NCBI RefSeq assembly: GCF_963678635.1
Contig: NC_087067.1
Coordinates: 37,332,686 to 37,396,685 of the forward strand
Direction of reading: 5' to 3'
DNA length: 64,000 nucleotides
From: Symsagittifera roscoffensis
Lineage: Eukaryota > Xenacoelomorpha > Acoela > Convolutidae
This document shows, one piece after another, positions 11,702-23,400 of this stretch. How positions within the stretch are numbered: position 1 is the stretch's first letter; every line of letters begins with the position of its first letter. The position numbers and the translations under genes are program-made. The notes under the pieces are model-generated. The model worked only from the letters and a program-made list of their open reading frames with translations. It ran no database searches and had not been told where the DNA came from.

Positions 11702-11715
11702 TGACGTGGACCAAT
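11702..11715. promoter_or_regulatory. ERSE-II / UPRE-type unfolded protein response element
   Basis: TGACGTGG (11702-11709) is the core of the UPRE bound by XBP1/ATF6. The overlapping CGTGGaCCAAT (11705-11715) is an exact reverse complement of ERSE-II (ATTGG-N-CCACG). It sits 118 bases before the ATG of the HRD1-like gene. HRD1 is a known target of the ER stress response, so the position makes biological sense. The match is seen directly; regulation is inferred. Confidence 0.65.
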
Positions 11716-11832
11716 CAGAAGGCAGCAAATTATTTCTTACCACATAATAGAACTTAGAATTTGAAACAATGCTTCTTTCAGATATTAGTAGCAACATCTT
11801 CATCGACATTCAAACACTTCCAAGGGTGTAAA

Positions 11833-13530
11833 ATGCCGAACATAGGAGGACTTGTTTCCTCTTTAAGACCCGTTGCTCGTTACTGGGTCGTCCTACTAAC
11901 CACGTTTGCCTGTTCATCAGTCGTGGTATGGAATGCATTTCTACAGAAACAGCAATTCTACCCTTCCGTTGTGTACTTATCCAAATCTACCATTAGTATT
12001 GCGGTTATACATGTGCAGGCGTTTGTGTTGGCACTGATCGCAGCGAAGATTCTCTGCTTTATTTTTTTTGGAACCCTGAGAGAAACGGAAGTTGAGCATT
12101 TAATTGAGAAAGGTTGGTACGTGCTGACCGAAACATGCCTTGCATTTACGGTTTTCAGGGACGATTTTTCGTCGAGGTTTGTTGCCATGTTTACGGTTCT
12201 ACTAGTTGCTAAATGTTTCCATTGGCTTCTCGAAGACCGAATCGATTTGATGGAACGAAGTTTGAGTATAAATTGGAAGTTTCACGTTCGGGTCGTGACC
12301 TTGATAACCATTCTCTCGCTTTTCGATGTGTTTTTCATAAGGATGGCCTACAATTTTACAGTCTCGAAAGGTGCCAGTGCCCAACTGGTTTTTGGATTCG
12401 AGTACTCAATCCTACTTGTCAGTACCTGGATGATAGCGATGAAATATATGGTCCATGTTATTGACATGGGAACCCAAAGTAGCTTGGAAAACAAAGCAGC
12501 TGTGTTTCTTTATATGGAATTGGTTGCAAATGGGATCAAAGTTGTTATTTATTCTGTGTTTCTATTTATAATGGTAGTCATCCACACTTTCCCACTCTTT
12601 GCTATCAGACCTATGTATTTGTCGCTCAAGGCGTTCAGAAAGGCTTGTTACGATGTGATTATGTCACGAAGAGCTATTCGGTATTTGAACACGATGTTTA
12701 CAGACGCGACAGCTGAAGATTTGACTGACAATCTGTGTGCGGTTTGCAGAGAAGAAATGAGCACAAACCTCAAGAAGTTACCATGTGGTCATGTATTTCA
12801 CACTCACTGTTTGCGCTCCTGGTTCCAACGTCAGCAAACATGTCCTACCTGCAGAATTGACATTTTGAGACACGAAAGTGTTGTTATGAACTTGAGAGTA
12901 AATAACAACAACAATAATAATAATAACGCGAATAATATTAACAATTTGAGAGCCCGAATTAATTTGATTCGAGGTCAAACAGGAGCGGCTGCAGGTGTAT
13001 CCAACGAAGGAATTCAAGGAACCCGAACCGGATCCTCGGCAATGTCGCCTCCCGATTACGCCTCGTCATCGAACGCCAACGCTCGAATGCAATTCACTCC
13101 TGGTTTTGGTCCCTTCATCGCACCCCCAGCTTTTACCCCTCTGCCTGACCTTTCAAGTGTGCTACAGGGAATGTCATTGGATGAGCTCAATCAGATGGAA
13201 GGAAATCAGAGACGCAACGTGCAAGCGAGAATCGAATGTCTATCTCAAATTCAAGTTTTACTAGACGCGGCCGTTACGCAAATGAACCAGTATTCAGCAA
13301 TAGTGTCTAGACTAGAAAATCCAAGCGAGATATCAGTGAAAACGACCAGCGAATCTTCAAGTAGCTCGGGTAGGGGAAAAACCAAAACTGAAACATCCGC
13401 AACAGCCACTGGAAAAATAGAGAAAGAAAAGCCAACGAGTTCGAAATCTTCGGTCGAGACAGTCGGTACAGCTTCGGGCGATTCTGTACAAAATTCGGGA
13501 ATCAAAAGTGCTGAAGGAAGCACAGCGTGA
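11833..13530 (+). CDS. SYVN1: HRD1/synoviolin-like ER ubiquitin ligase, intronless
   Basis: A 565-residue protein of the HRD1 family, the multi-pass RING E3 ligase that forms the retrotranslocation channel of ER-associated degradation. Seen: several N-terminal membrane segments within about residues 14-285; the family block E-T-C-L-A-F-T-V-F-R-D-D-F; H-T-F-P-L-F-A-I-R-P-M-Y; and M-S-R-R-A-I-R. A RING-H2 domain spans about 302-340 (C-A-V-C, C-G-H-x-F-H-x-x-C, C-P-T-C), with every zinc ligand present. After it come a poly-Asn run, a Pro-rich segment and the conserved tail M-S-L-D-E-L-N-Q-M-E-G. Length is close to the human 617. The ATG at 11833 is the first in frame. The frame stays open upstream, and ctttcag at 11775-11781 could be an acceptor for an unseen 5' exon. 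The vertebrate gene has many introns, so this single-exon form may be an old retrogene. Confidence 0.95.
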   Translation: MPNIGGLVSSLRPVARYWVVLLTTFACSSVVVWNAFLQKQQFYPSVVYLSKSTISIAVIHVQAFVLALIAAKILCFIFFGTLRETEVEHLIEKGWYVLTETCLAFTVFRDDFSSRFVAMFTVLLVAKCFHWLLEDRIDLMERSLSINWKFHVRVVTLITILSLFDVFFIRMAYNFTVSKGASAQLVFGFEYSILLVSTWMIAMKYMVHVIDMGTQSSLENKAAVFLYMELVANGIKVVIYSVFLFIMVVIHTFPLFAIRPMYLSLKAFRKACYDVIMSRRAIRYLNTMFTDATAEDLTDNLCAVCREEMSTNLKKLPCGHVFHTHCLRSWFQRQQTCPTCRIDILRHESVVMNLRVNNNNNNNNNANNINNLRARINLIRGQTGAAAGVSNEGIQGTRTGSSAMSPPDYASSSNANARMQFTPGFGPFIAPPAFTPLPDLSSVLQGMSLDELNQMEGNQRRNVQARIECLSQIQVLLDAAVTQMNQYSAIVSRLENPSEISVKTTSESSSSSGRGKTKTETSATATGKIEKEKPTSSKSSVETVGTASGDSVQNSGIKSAEGSTA

Positions 13531-13594
13531 ATTGATTCAAAAATGTCCAAATATAGTAGTGTTGCGGGGAGATAGAGTAGATGTCGTGACTGTT

Positions 13595-13600
13595 AATAAA
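13595..13600 (+). terminator. Candidate polyadenylation signal of SYVN1
   Basis: AATAAA lies 65 bases after the stop codon in gttaataaaactt. A natural cleavage signal for the HRD1-like gene. Confidence 0.5.
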
Positions 13601-14371
13601 ACTTTAAAGACAGGACTGGATTTGAGTTATAATGAAAGTATAATTTTACGTGTTCGGTTCAAATGCAATTTTGTTCAGGAATTGATTACTATTGGTATTG
13701 TATATATTGAAATTACATTATAGCGGTCCAATTAAAAGAGTTTTCTTGTTTACTTTTATCACAAATAATTGTTGAAAACTGAATCGACAGGTAGACGAAA
13801 TTTTTTTTTATATATCAGGTACCCAGATTCGAATTTTTGGTCTCGAAAACTTTCTATTCCGGTATCTGTATCTAATATATCTAATTAGTTGGAAAAAAGC
13901 ATACAACTATCTTTCCTCAAATTCATATCTTGATTTGCTTTTTTCAAATCTGAATAAAAAGCTGCGATTTTTCGACCTGTCTGGAATTATATTTGTCTGC
14001 GAAGCAGAGACCTTGAGTACTGCTCGGTAGAAGTGTAGTTTAATACGTGTTATTTTCCATTTTGTTGCCTTATAAAACTTGAAATAGATTTGGCCTTGTA
14101 TATTATTTACACTGTTTTGACCCACTCATAATGACTGCAGTTTCGGAAATTTAAGTTACTCCTGAAACAGAAAATGTTTCTCTTCAGCTGTAGTTTGAGT
14201 GAGGTTACTTTCGCCAGTTACTTGGATAAACTACATAAATATAAGGCTGCATTCTCAAATGCTTCGAAGAATAGGCAAACATTGAGGTTGAAGAGTTTAA
14301 AGCGTAGCATTGGCTGACATTTCGATTAGAATTTGTTCGAAATTGTTGACTCAAGAAGTGTTTATTCTGAG
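13601..14371 (+). other. Short spacer between SYVN1 and the CAAX-protein gene
   Basis: No convincing exon. If the next gene has upstream coding exons or a 5' leader they may lie here or further upstream, but I could not identify them. Confidence 0.4.
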
Positions 14372-14480
14372 ATGCCTAATTTGACGCTTAGTCACTATGG
14401 CTTTTATTTAACACTGTTTGACACAAGTGCTTATGCCGGTGACCCACAGAAAGAATCGGCTGCTGCTGCAATCTACACAG
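14372..14480 (+). CDS. CAAX gene, first recognised exon
   Basis: The donor acag/gtaagt at 14480 is strong. The ATG at 14372 is in frame and gives M-P-N-L-T-L-S-H-Y-G then D-P-Q-K-E-S-A-A-A-A-I-Y-T. It could instead be an internal exon: gattag before 14330 and gacacaag before about 14425 are possible acceptors. The exon leaves one base into a codon, which the next exon completes as Glu. Confidence 0.5.
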
Positions 14481-17400
14481 GTAAGTGTTACTCATTAAAA
14501 AAAGACACACCTTTGGTAAGGGAATTAAATAGTTAATGTTTTCAAAAAGTAAACGTCGATTCTTTCATGAACAAAGGCAGATCAGAGATCTTCAAGTAAA
14601 ATTTTAAGCAAATAAAAACCCTGGAGTATCTTTCAGTTCTGCGTTTTCGACTAGTGAGAAATTTTAATAATTATCGATGTACCATGTATGTCTAATCAGA
14701 AAAACAACTTATCAAATGACTAAGAAAAGAAGTGCATTGTCAACGAAATGATTTTGAAAATGAGGAGGAACTTGGTCTTCGGGTGTGCTATAGTTTTTTG
14801 TTTTGACTTTTGAAAAGTCATGAACGTATTGAATACTCTTAAATAGGTCTTATTGATTTTTTGTTTTGTTTCCAGGAAAAATTTTTCACGCTCAAATTTG
14901 ATTATCCGAAGTTTGACGTATGATTTAAAGTTCACTTCATTTCCTTGATTGAAGACAAACTCCACTATCAAACAAAAAACGTAATCAACTCCTAGTTTCG
15001 AATTTGTGATTTAGTTTTCAGATTTGGCAGCGGAATAAGGAATAAATAATTTAACTATTGATCAAGTTTTCTCTAAATTAATTAAATTTAGCAAAAAAAG
15101 TTGGCTATGGTTTTTTTCCACGGAAAATTGCGTACCACGAAAAGCAAGAATGGATTGATTGATATGCCATATCAAAGCCTTCTCAGTGGTGTTCCATAAA
15201 AGAGCAGAAAAAAAACGGTTTGATTTATTGATTTTTTGGCTAATTTTCAGCAAATAAGGCAACGGAGCAGGCTTTCAATAGCAGAATAAGCTTTTATTGA
15301 AGCCGCGAGAATTTATTTTTAGGCTAGGAAGTTTTTAATGGTTTATTAGCGCTTTCATGCAAACGAAAAAAAAACAAAGATTTCAATTTAAAAAATGTTG
15401 CAGAAATTTGATTGATATAAACAGGATTTTTTTTGGTTTTTATTGTTTATCTTTCAACTTTTGGTTCTTTTAAAGATTTGGTGTCGAGTGTGCCCAATTT
15501 ACTATTAATATCGGATATGCCTAATTTCTAGGCTTTTTTCATTTCGACTTGTCTAACCACGGATAAAAACGACAATTTGATCAAAAAACAAAATAAATGC
15601 AATAGTTTTCTATCGTTGTGGTCAGAAACTTTGAAGCTACTGGCACAGCAACCGGCTATCCTTGTTGTATATTACAGTACATCAGTCTTTGTATTTAATC
15701 AAATATTAGAAAATTGTTTTTGATATCTTTGGCTTTGCTAATTTGCGTAATGTTTTCCCTGCAAATGGTCGAACGTTTGCGGTTACTAGAATAACTTAGA
15801 AAAAGATATTTTTTTCCAATAAGAAACCTGAAGTGTTTCGATGACGAGAAAAATTGTTTTTAGACACCTAGACTCGGTTATTGTCAGACTTAACTAAGTC
15901 ACTGGTATCTTTCGAAAAAAAAACGATTACGGAATAAACAAATACGATCAAGCAATAACTTTTTTGTAGCAATTTTGACCTGCATATTGCACTTGAACTT
16001 CGCTATCTAAATTTTAAATAATCAGTTTGCTAAAACCAGTTTTCAGGTAGTATTTTACAGTAATTAATACCAGCTCGTATTGTTTAAGTGTTCGTGTCAT
16101 CGATTGACTCTTCTTAACTCATTCAATCGATGCTATGCAAACTTCAAAAAGATTCATTGCGCAAATTGACCATTAAATAATCCAAAATTAGGCCAAAAAA
16201 TGATTGCCCTGACAAACCGCAGGTTCGGTTTATTCAATTGAGAATAGGTAAGGATTTGGTCTGAATGCGAAAATAAGTCGACAGAAAAATTTTTCATTAC
16301 TTTTCAACGAACAAAAAATGGCAAAAAAATGGAAAGGTGTAGTCAAGCGAGGAACAAAAAAGTTTCTGGAAAAAAAGCAAATCGAAAAGGTTATTTCCTC
16401 CAAAAATTCTATGCCTAGTTTGCAAAAAAAGTATCAGTTTTATTGCAATTTTTTATCATTGAAACAATCAAACAAATCGATTGCTCGTGTTATTGATCAA
16501 CTGTTATTAAGTACAGTCGATCGATGCTATGCTAACTACAATATGATTTGTTTTTTAAATCTGAATATGAATTAAATAAGTCTGATAAACCAAATCGCAT
16601 ATCTCAATTGAAACCAAATTGATTTAAATCGCCCCTGGTGCTTTCAGAGGACGAATGAAATCGTGCATTACTTGTTCCAAATTGGTCAACAAGGCAACTT
16701 TCAAAGACCGATAACTAACAAAAAATGGCTGCTATGAAATATAGTTGTGTGAGCTTTACACTCAGGTTTTCAATGACCTTCGGATGATTAAGCTTTCGAA
16801 TAGCCTTTTTTGGATTAACTATTTGTTTAACAGGGTTACTTGAATCTTTTGGTGTCCTAATTCACAATGAATTCAAATTTTTAGACAAATGTGGAAGACT
16901 TAGTCTGGAGGTAACGAATACGCTTGTGACAACAAAAGTCCTGGGTGGGAATCTGAATAGGGACTGTTTTTTTTAAACGAGAAATATTCAGTTTCAGAAA
17001 ATTTGTCGCTTTATTATTTGTCTGCTTGAATTTTGTCGACTTAGTTGCCACATCTTAGAATTTTTTGCTTTATGCAGTTTCCGTTTTGTTGCTTTTTATG
17101 TTTTCATTTACTCTTTCAATCTTTAATTCTACTAGCTTTGACATCGTTTACTTTCTTTTTCGTTTTTTGCTGTAAATTTTTTCGGCTTTAATGATTTTGG
17201 CTTCTATTTTATCGGCATACTAACCTAATTTTGGCTCGTTTGAGTGAAAAATAATTTGCATGCTTTGCTCCGGTTGGAACAAAACGTTGAAAATTTCATA
17301 ATATTATTTAAAGTTGAAAGTTTTTCACGACAAAAATTTAATTTTTGCTCAATATTTATTTTTGAAATTTCATTAGACGCTAATGAATGTGTTTCTGGAC

Positions 17401-20400
17401 GTGTTTTTTTTGCAAATAAACCTTCATTACAAACCTGCTAGCTTGCAATGCAGTTTTTGTGGTATCGCTTTGCCCGTGTTTATAATATTGAACCTTAACA
17501 TCGTTCAGTTTCATTATTAATTGGCCTAGGGGTAAAACTGTTGCCTTTCCAGCCTAAGGTCTAGGATTCGCATCTCGACTTGACGTCGTTTTTTTTCAGT
17601 TTGCATGCAATGGAAAAAATTATTCGGTTAAAATTGATTTGTCGGATTTTCGTTCGTCCGATATAATTTTTTATTTTAAATTGCTATATCTGGGACTTTG
17701 CTTCTGCTGAAATCAACTTTTCTTTTATTGCCAGTGCAAGTGTTGTTCATTCTAGTTTCAGCGAAGAACTTGAAGGTTTTTAATTTTTTTCTTAAAATCA
17801 ATTTTTTTTCGGTGCAACTGTTGTCTGCTTAAAGTCTGTCGGCTGTTTTACTGATTTTTACTCTGCGGTAAGCAAGTTTCGTTATAGTTGCAAGTTTAAG
17901 TGTTGTTCATGGTAGTATGGGGCTTACAACTTGAAGATTTTTTTTTAAATAATCATTTTTTTTTCGTATCAACTTGTGTTTGCTCGAAGATTGTCGACTT
18001 TGTTGACTCTTTGTAAGTTTTGCTCTGTTGCTAATTTAATATTCAAGATTTTGGGATTTTGACTGAAAATAGTTTCTATCGAGACATTTCGAGAAATTTA
18101 AAATTTTGGTTATCCTTTTATTGTATTTTTTTATAAATTTTAATTTTTTTTTCGACTTCTTGTGTTTTTTATAATTTTGTTGCATTGCAAAGATTGCAAA
18201 GCTTCGCTTTGCCTCTATGTACAAAAATTTGTCAATAATGGCAAGTTAAAAGATTTAAGTTTGCCGGCGGAAAAGCATTCCTAAGAAATGTGTTCTATAA
18301 TACGGAGTTAAATTCAAATAACTTGAAACTTAAAATCAAAATTTAAAAAAATAGTATAGACTCAGTTTGAAGTGATAGAAATCTAAGGCTTGTTTGTCCT
18401 TATTTTTTAACTTAAAATAACGGAATTTAGAATCAGGAAAAGTTTTACTGTATGTTCAGTCTCTATTTTACTTTTTTGCGGTTTGACTTGATTTTTTTTA
18501 AGTCCAGCTTATATCCTTTGTTTAGAGGAAAGCAACATCCACTAAAGGCAAGACAAAATTAACCATTGAACAGCAAAAGTGTAAAGGTCACGAAACACGT
18601 GATCATCTTCTAGTTTCAAAAGTGAAGTTGGGTTAATTTGATAATTTTACCAAAAATGTTGATCATAAATATTTCTAGAAAATCGAAAAATTGAAGGGCA
18701 TCTAATTTTTTTCTGTAAAATTCGCAAGTTGAGATTTTAAAAAAACAAGGCAGTTTTTTTTCTGTTTACTTGCATTCATTGATTCTTTTCCAAATGTCTA
18801 TTTGCTATGTTCTTGTTTTTCAGACTAATTAGTTTTCAGACTGGAATTTTAAAGTGAGCTTCCAATCTAACTCGTCTTGAATTTAGTCAAAATTTCATTT
18901 GTTTTCTTTTTTTTGGTTTATTAGGCAATTCAGTCTCCGCTCATTAACTAAAATAAAAACAATAAAGTTTAAAGTAATATAATAAATGTTTCAAAAAGTT
19001 AAAAACAACTTTTTATTATTCTTTTTTCTTATTTTTTTTCTTCCAAATTTTGTTATACAAACTAGCGAGGTAAAAACATTCTATGCTACCTGCACAGCAA
19101 CTGTTTGTCTTTTTGTTACTAAAAATTGATAAGCGAGTGCAATAAGATTTTGTGCTATTTGTTCAGCGACCGGGACTCTTTTGATTTTTAGTCCAGATTT
19201 TTTGCCACGTTTTCTTGAAATCGTACTTAAAATTAATTAAAGAGCAAATTTTTTTTCTCCAGAATGGAAGCCAGTCAAGTTTTCATACTCCGACCTTGGC
19301 TACAAATCAGACGCAGAGAGAGACGATGACGTAGGAGTGACGTCATTATCAGTATCCAATAAGGAACAGCAGGAGCAAGAGAGGAGTTTGAAATGCAGAG
19401 AAGTGTCTTTAGAAGTGGTTGAAACGGCAATTAAAGAACAACTGTCCATTGTTAGACAGGAGCTGGAGTTAGTTTTCATTTTATTATACTGTTTGGCTTG
19501 ATCGTTTTTTCTCCCTCCCACAAATCTGCTACGACTGTGAGATATGTAGAATATTATTTCAAGGTTTTCCATTTTTCTAAACAAATTAACGGAAGTAAAA
19601 ACTTTCGGAGTCATTTATTTCATAAAGTTCTGCGCATCTTTGATTCTGGAACCAGTTTTGTTTCTTGGGTAGTTTTCTTACTGCTCGTATTAAAATATTC
19701 GATGGTTCATTAATCAATCAGTTCTCAGAGCGTAAAAGAGCTCTCAGAAACCCTAAAAATGCCATCTAATCTTAGACGCCACATCCTAAGTGTCGTCTAG
19801 AATTTGTTGACTGCATTAGTTTTCTGCAAAAGGCAGATTTTGAACAAGCAGAGTAATTGTTGAGCTTATCTTATTGTTTGCAGTGAGTTCAAAGTGTGTG
19901 CACATGCGTCTGATGACATTGCAGTCACACTCCTCGCTCTATCTCTTCAGTTCCACTCCATGGAACCATTAGTCGACTTCTTCAAAGAGGTATGTAGAAG
20001 TGATTATGACTCGTCTGCTGTCCCCCACCAGGAATTTTTTTTATAATAGTTCTTGTTTCCATGGCCCAGTTGTCAATGAATTTGACCAGCTGATTAATTT
20101 GCCTTTTGTTTTCATAGCACTTCTATATGATTATCTTATTCGATCAGTTTTGGGATGGTTGATTTTTGTTTTCATAATTCAATTGTCACGTAAATTGAAA
20201 ATTGGCCTGCCAGTTTTGGGGCACAAATACAATGAAAAATTTGCGTGCCCTAAAATCTCAAGAAAAACAGCATTTTAATGTAACTGAAATCTTTCATACT
20301 TACATTTAAAGGGACCCATTTACCATATATGTACCTTTTTGACTGATTGCAAGATTTTTTCACAGACAAAATCAGTTTTTCTCAAATCAGTTTTTCTCAA

Positions 20401-23400
20401 ATCAGTTTTTGCTCTAATCAGTTTTCCTCTCTTGGAATCCTTGTCTTCGATGATTGAAACTTATTTCTTTGATGATGATATATTTCAAATTTTCAAAGTT
20501 ACTACAAAATTAATTCAAAGTTTCAAAATTATTGGCATAGCAATGTATATCATGGTGAAAATATTTTATTGGAGCAAAGATTTTGACAACATTTTCTTGA
20601 TGAGTTTTAAATCGCCGAGATAAAAAAAGTTTTGGGTTTTTATTGCAGCTGTTGACTAACCTGGAGTACAATGGCTTGCTGTTGAGTCCCACTCTGAAGA
20701 ACCTGACCGCCAATGCCGCCTGCTTACACGTTTTACAATCCATGCTCAACTACATCATGGTAAGAGTGTGTCTTTCTCATTGACTAGTTAACAAAGCATT
20801 TAAAATTGAATTTTTTGTTGGATAGTCAATTTGATTATGCACTTTAATCACAAGTATCCCAGTTTTCCAAAAAAAATTTAGAAGGTGGGTTCGACGCTTC
20901 CTTCTCAGGGTTTTGACCCCTCTACCCAAAAGGAGACACTTCGGTACTATATTTTATGACATTCATTTCTAGTAGATGACGCGTAAATTTTTCTGAAAAA
21001 GCCTTCAAAGTTCTATTTTTAACTAGCCATTAATGAAGAAACTTTTTATACCATCTAAAGAATAAGAATATCAATTTTTTGAGCTCAAATAGAAAAATCT
21101 CTGACCAGTGAAAGTTTTCGTGAAGTTATGAGGGTGTCAAAGTTGCCAATTTCGGAGAATATACTTGCGATATATTTCGTGCTATTATTGCAAAACCTGT
21201 GATTCAACCCGGCTCAGAAGTAGTTCCAAAAACAATTGAGACCAGCTATTTAGCAAAAGAGCTCACGAGCTATGGTGGTCCTCGAGCATCTTAGCTTTCG
21301 ACTGATAGGCTGAGTCGTAACCTTATCACCACCGCTTTACGCAGCATGTGTATAGGGTGATAAAAAACTTATTTGATTTGATATTTATCTTGTAAAATCA
21401 TTCATAGCATTAATTTCAGGTTTTTGTGATATTGGGTGAAGAAAATAGACAATGATTTTTTTGCTGGTTTTTCAGCTGTGGGTATTTTTCAGCACAGCAA
21501 TTTGTCTCGATTGGTTTCTCTTTTCCTTTTCTCTAACTTGACTTTGAAATCATTTTGACTAAGTATGCGCTGAGCAAATGTGACTACAAATGAAAAAAAA
21601 AATTTCATTTTGTTTTGCAATGAAACCAGGTGAAATGAATTTTTGAACTAAAAAATCACTAGTGAGGGGAAAAGCAAAGAAGCATTTTAGCCTTGACTCT
21701 TAAACGACAATTTCGTTGGAGCATTCAGTGATTGAATGCGTAATACGACAACTCGCAATAAAAAAGACTCGCAACAAAAAACAAACTCGCATTATTTCAT
21801 TTGCAACAAAATATAGCTTTTTGATTAAAAAACCACTAACGCCAAACATTACTGCTTGGAACGCGATTGATGTATCAGTCGTGCCTAGTAAGCTTAGCGG
21901 AGCGAAGCAGAACGAGCTTTCGATACTTACCAAGACCGCTTTATTTACTAACTTAGCGAGTGGTCGCTGTCCTTTAACTTATTTAGTTGTGTTTTGTTGC
22001 AAGTTGCCCTTGACTGCAAAATGTCGCTGTACTGATTGCATGAGCTAATTAGTGCATGTGCAAATATTTATGACAACTGGAACGCTTAACCAGACAAATT
22101 TTTGGTGTAAAATTTTTTGGGAAAAAACTGGTCTTTTCCGATTCATATGCCTCTTGTACAATTAGAATGGAGGCGGAGCAAAAAGTAGAATGGTCCAAGT
22201 GTAAAATGGGTCCAAGAGCAGAAAAACAGAAAAATATTGACTTTTATTGTTTTATACAGGCCAATTGATAAAGCGATTATTATAATCTTCAATAATAACA
22301 CGAAAATGAATAAATTATGCATGAATTGGAAAATTTCATTATTTTATTGATTGATTTTTTCTCAAATTATGCGTACACTAGTCGTTTCTTTGGTAATATT
22401 GACTATTCTTATAATTAATATACCGATTAGCTTATAAAAGTTGATATTTTCTGTTTTATGGTCTTGGTCCCGTTCTGCTCGTAGACCATTCTGCGTAATG
22501 ACTGACCACTAATTAGAACATATAGTTGCCTCCCGCATTAAAAAAAAAGTGAAAACGAATCGATTACAATGGATTTTCGTGGTCTAAAATGTTGTAAATA
22601 CAATTGATTCCCATGTTACGTTCTGACAATAAAATTGGACTAAAAATGGATTTAAATCCATTTTTTCTCGCCAAAACAAAATACATTATAATGCATTTGG
22701 AATCCATTATAATGGATTTTATAATAACTAGGAAATCACATTAAAATGTTTTTTTTCCACTTGATTTTTGTTTCGCGTGCAAAATATTGCAAGAATTTTT
22801 GCATTTATCAAGTGAGTTATGCGGGAACTTTGCAAAGCGAGTGTACTGCCTAATCCATTTCTAAACCTAAGCTCAAATTGCAAAAAGATTCCGTTAAGCT
22901 CTCCCCTTAACCAATGTTTACCCCTAACGTTTGCCCCTTTGCTCCCCTTCAATCCCCCTAATGTTTGCCCCTTTGCTTTCACCCCCCTCCCCCACCTGAA
23001 CGCCCTCCCCCCACCTGAACAACCCCCACCACCTGAACAACCGCCCCCCCCCGCCTGAATTCATCCCGCCCACTGAACCCCCCTCCCCAAAAAAAAAAAA
23101 AAAGTTACCGAAGGTAGTCAGAAAAAAACTAAATTGAACAACAGGCAACCAACGTAACCAACTTTAGTTTAAAACGTAGAAAAGGCTTTATGTGCGTTAA
23201 AACTCGCATCTCAGTAAAGTGGGAAAAAATCGATTATAATTTAGTTTCATTGTCAGTGTCCACAAAAGTGAAAAAAAAAATCGATTATAAGGGATGAAAA
23301 GAGGATTTTGTTGCCTCGAACTCCAATGCGGGCTTATACTTAAGATACGGGAATTTGCACGTTGAAGCAATTGTTAAAAAAAGCTGATTTTTTCTTTTTG

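Larger units (their letters stand above)
14481..19262 (+). other. Intron of the CAAX gene
   Basis: 4.8 kb of AT-rich sequence without a supportable gene. It holds family A copies (14870-15085, 18430-18800), a SINE-like tRNA fragment (17520-17582) and diverged relatives of the 500-bp unit around 17.8-18.2 kb. Confidence 0.6.

Noticed and set aside
11761..11832. Upstream in-frame extension of the HRD1-like frame
   Set aside because: It has no ATG and is not needed for the family N-terminus; kept only as a possible spliced leader.
21700..22048. 110-codon plus-strand and 77-codon minus-strand open frames, repeated at 29366-29714
   Set aside because: They are conserved between copies only because the whole intron is nearly identical; no motif, and they overlap each other on opposite strands.
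22728..23148. Pro/Gly-rich open frames in the C-rich tract (also 30394-30827)
   Set aside because: They are translations of the cccacctgaac minisatellite and poly-C, repeated in both duplicate copies and on both strands.
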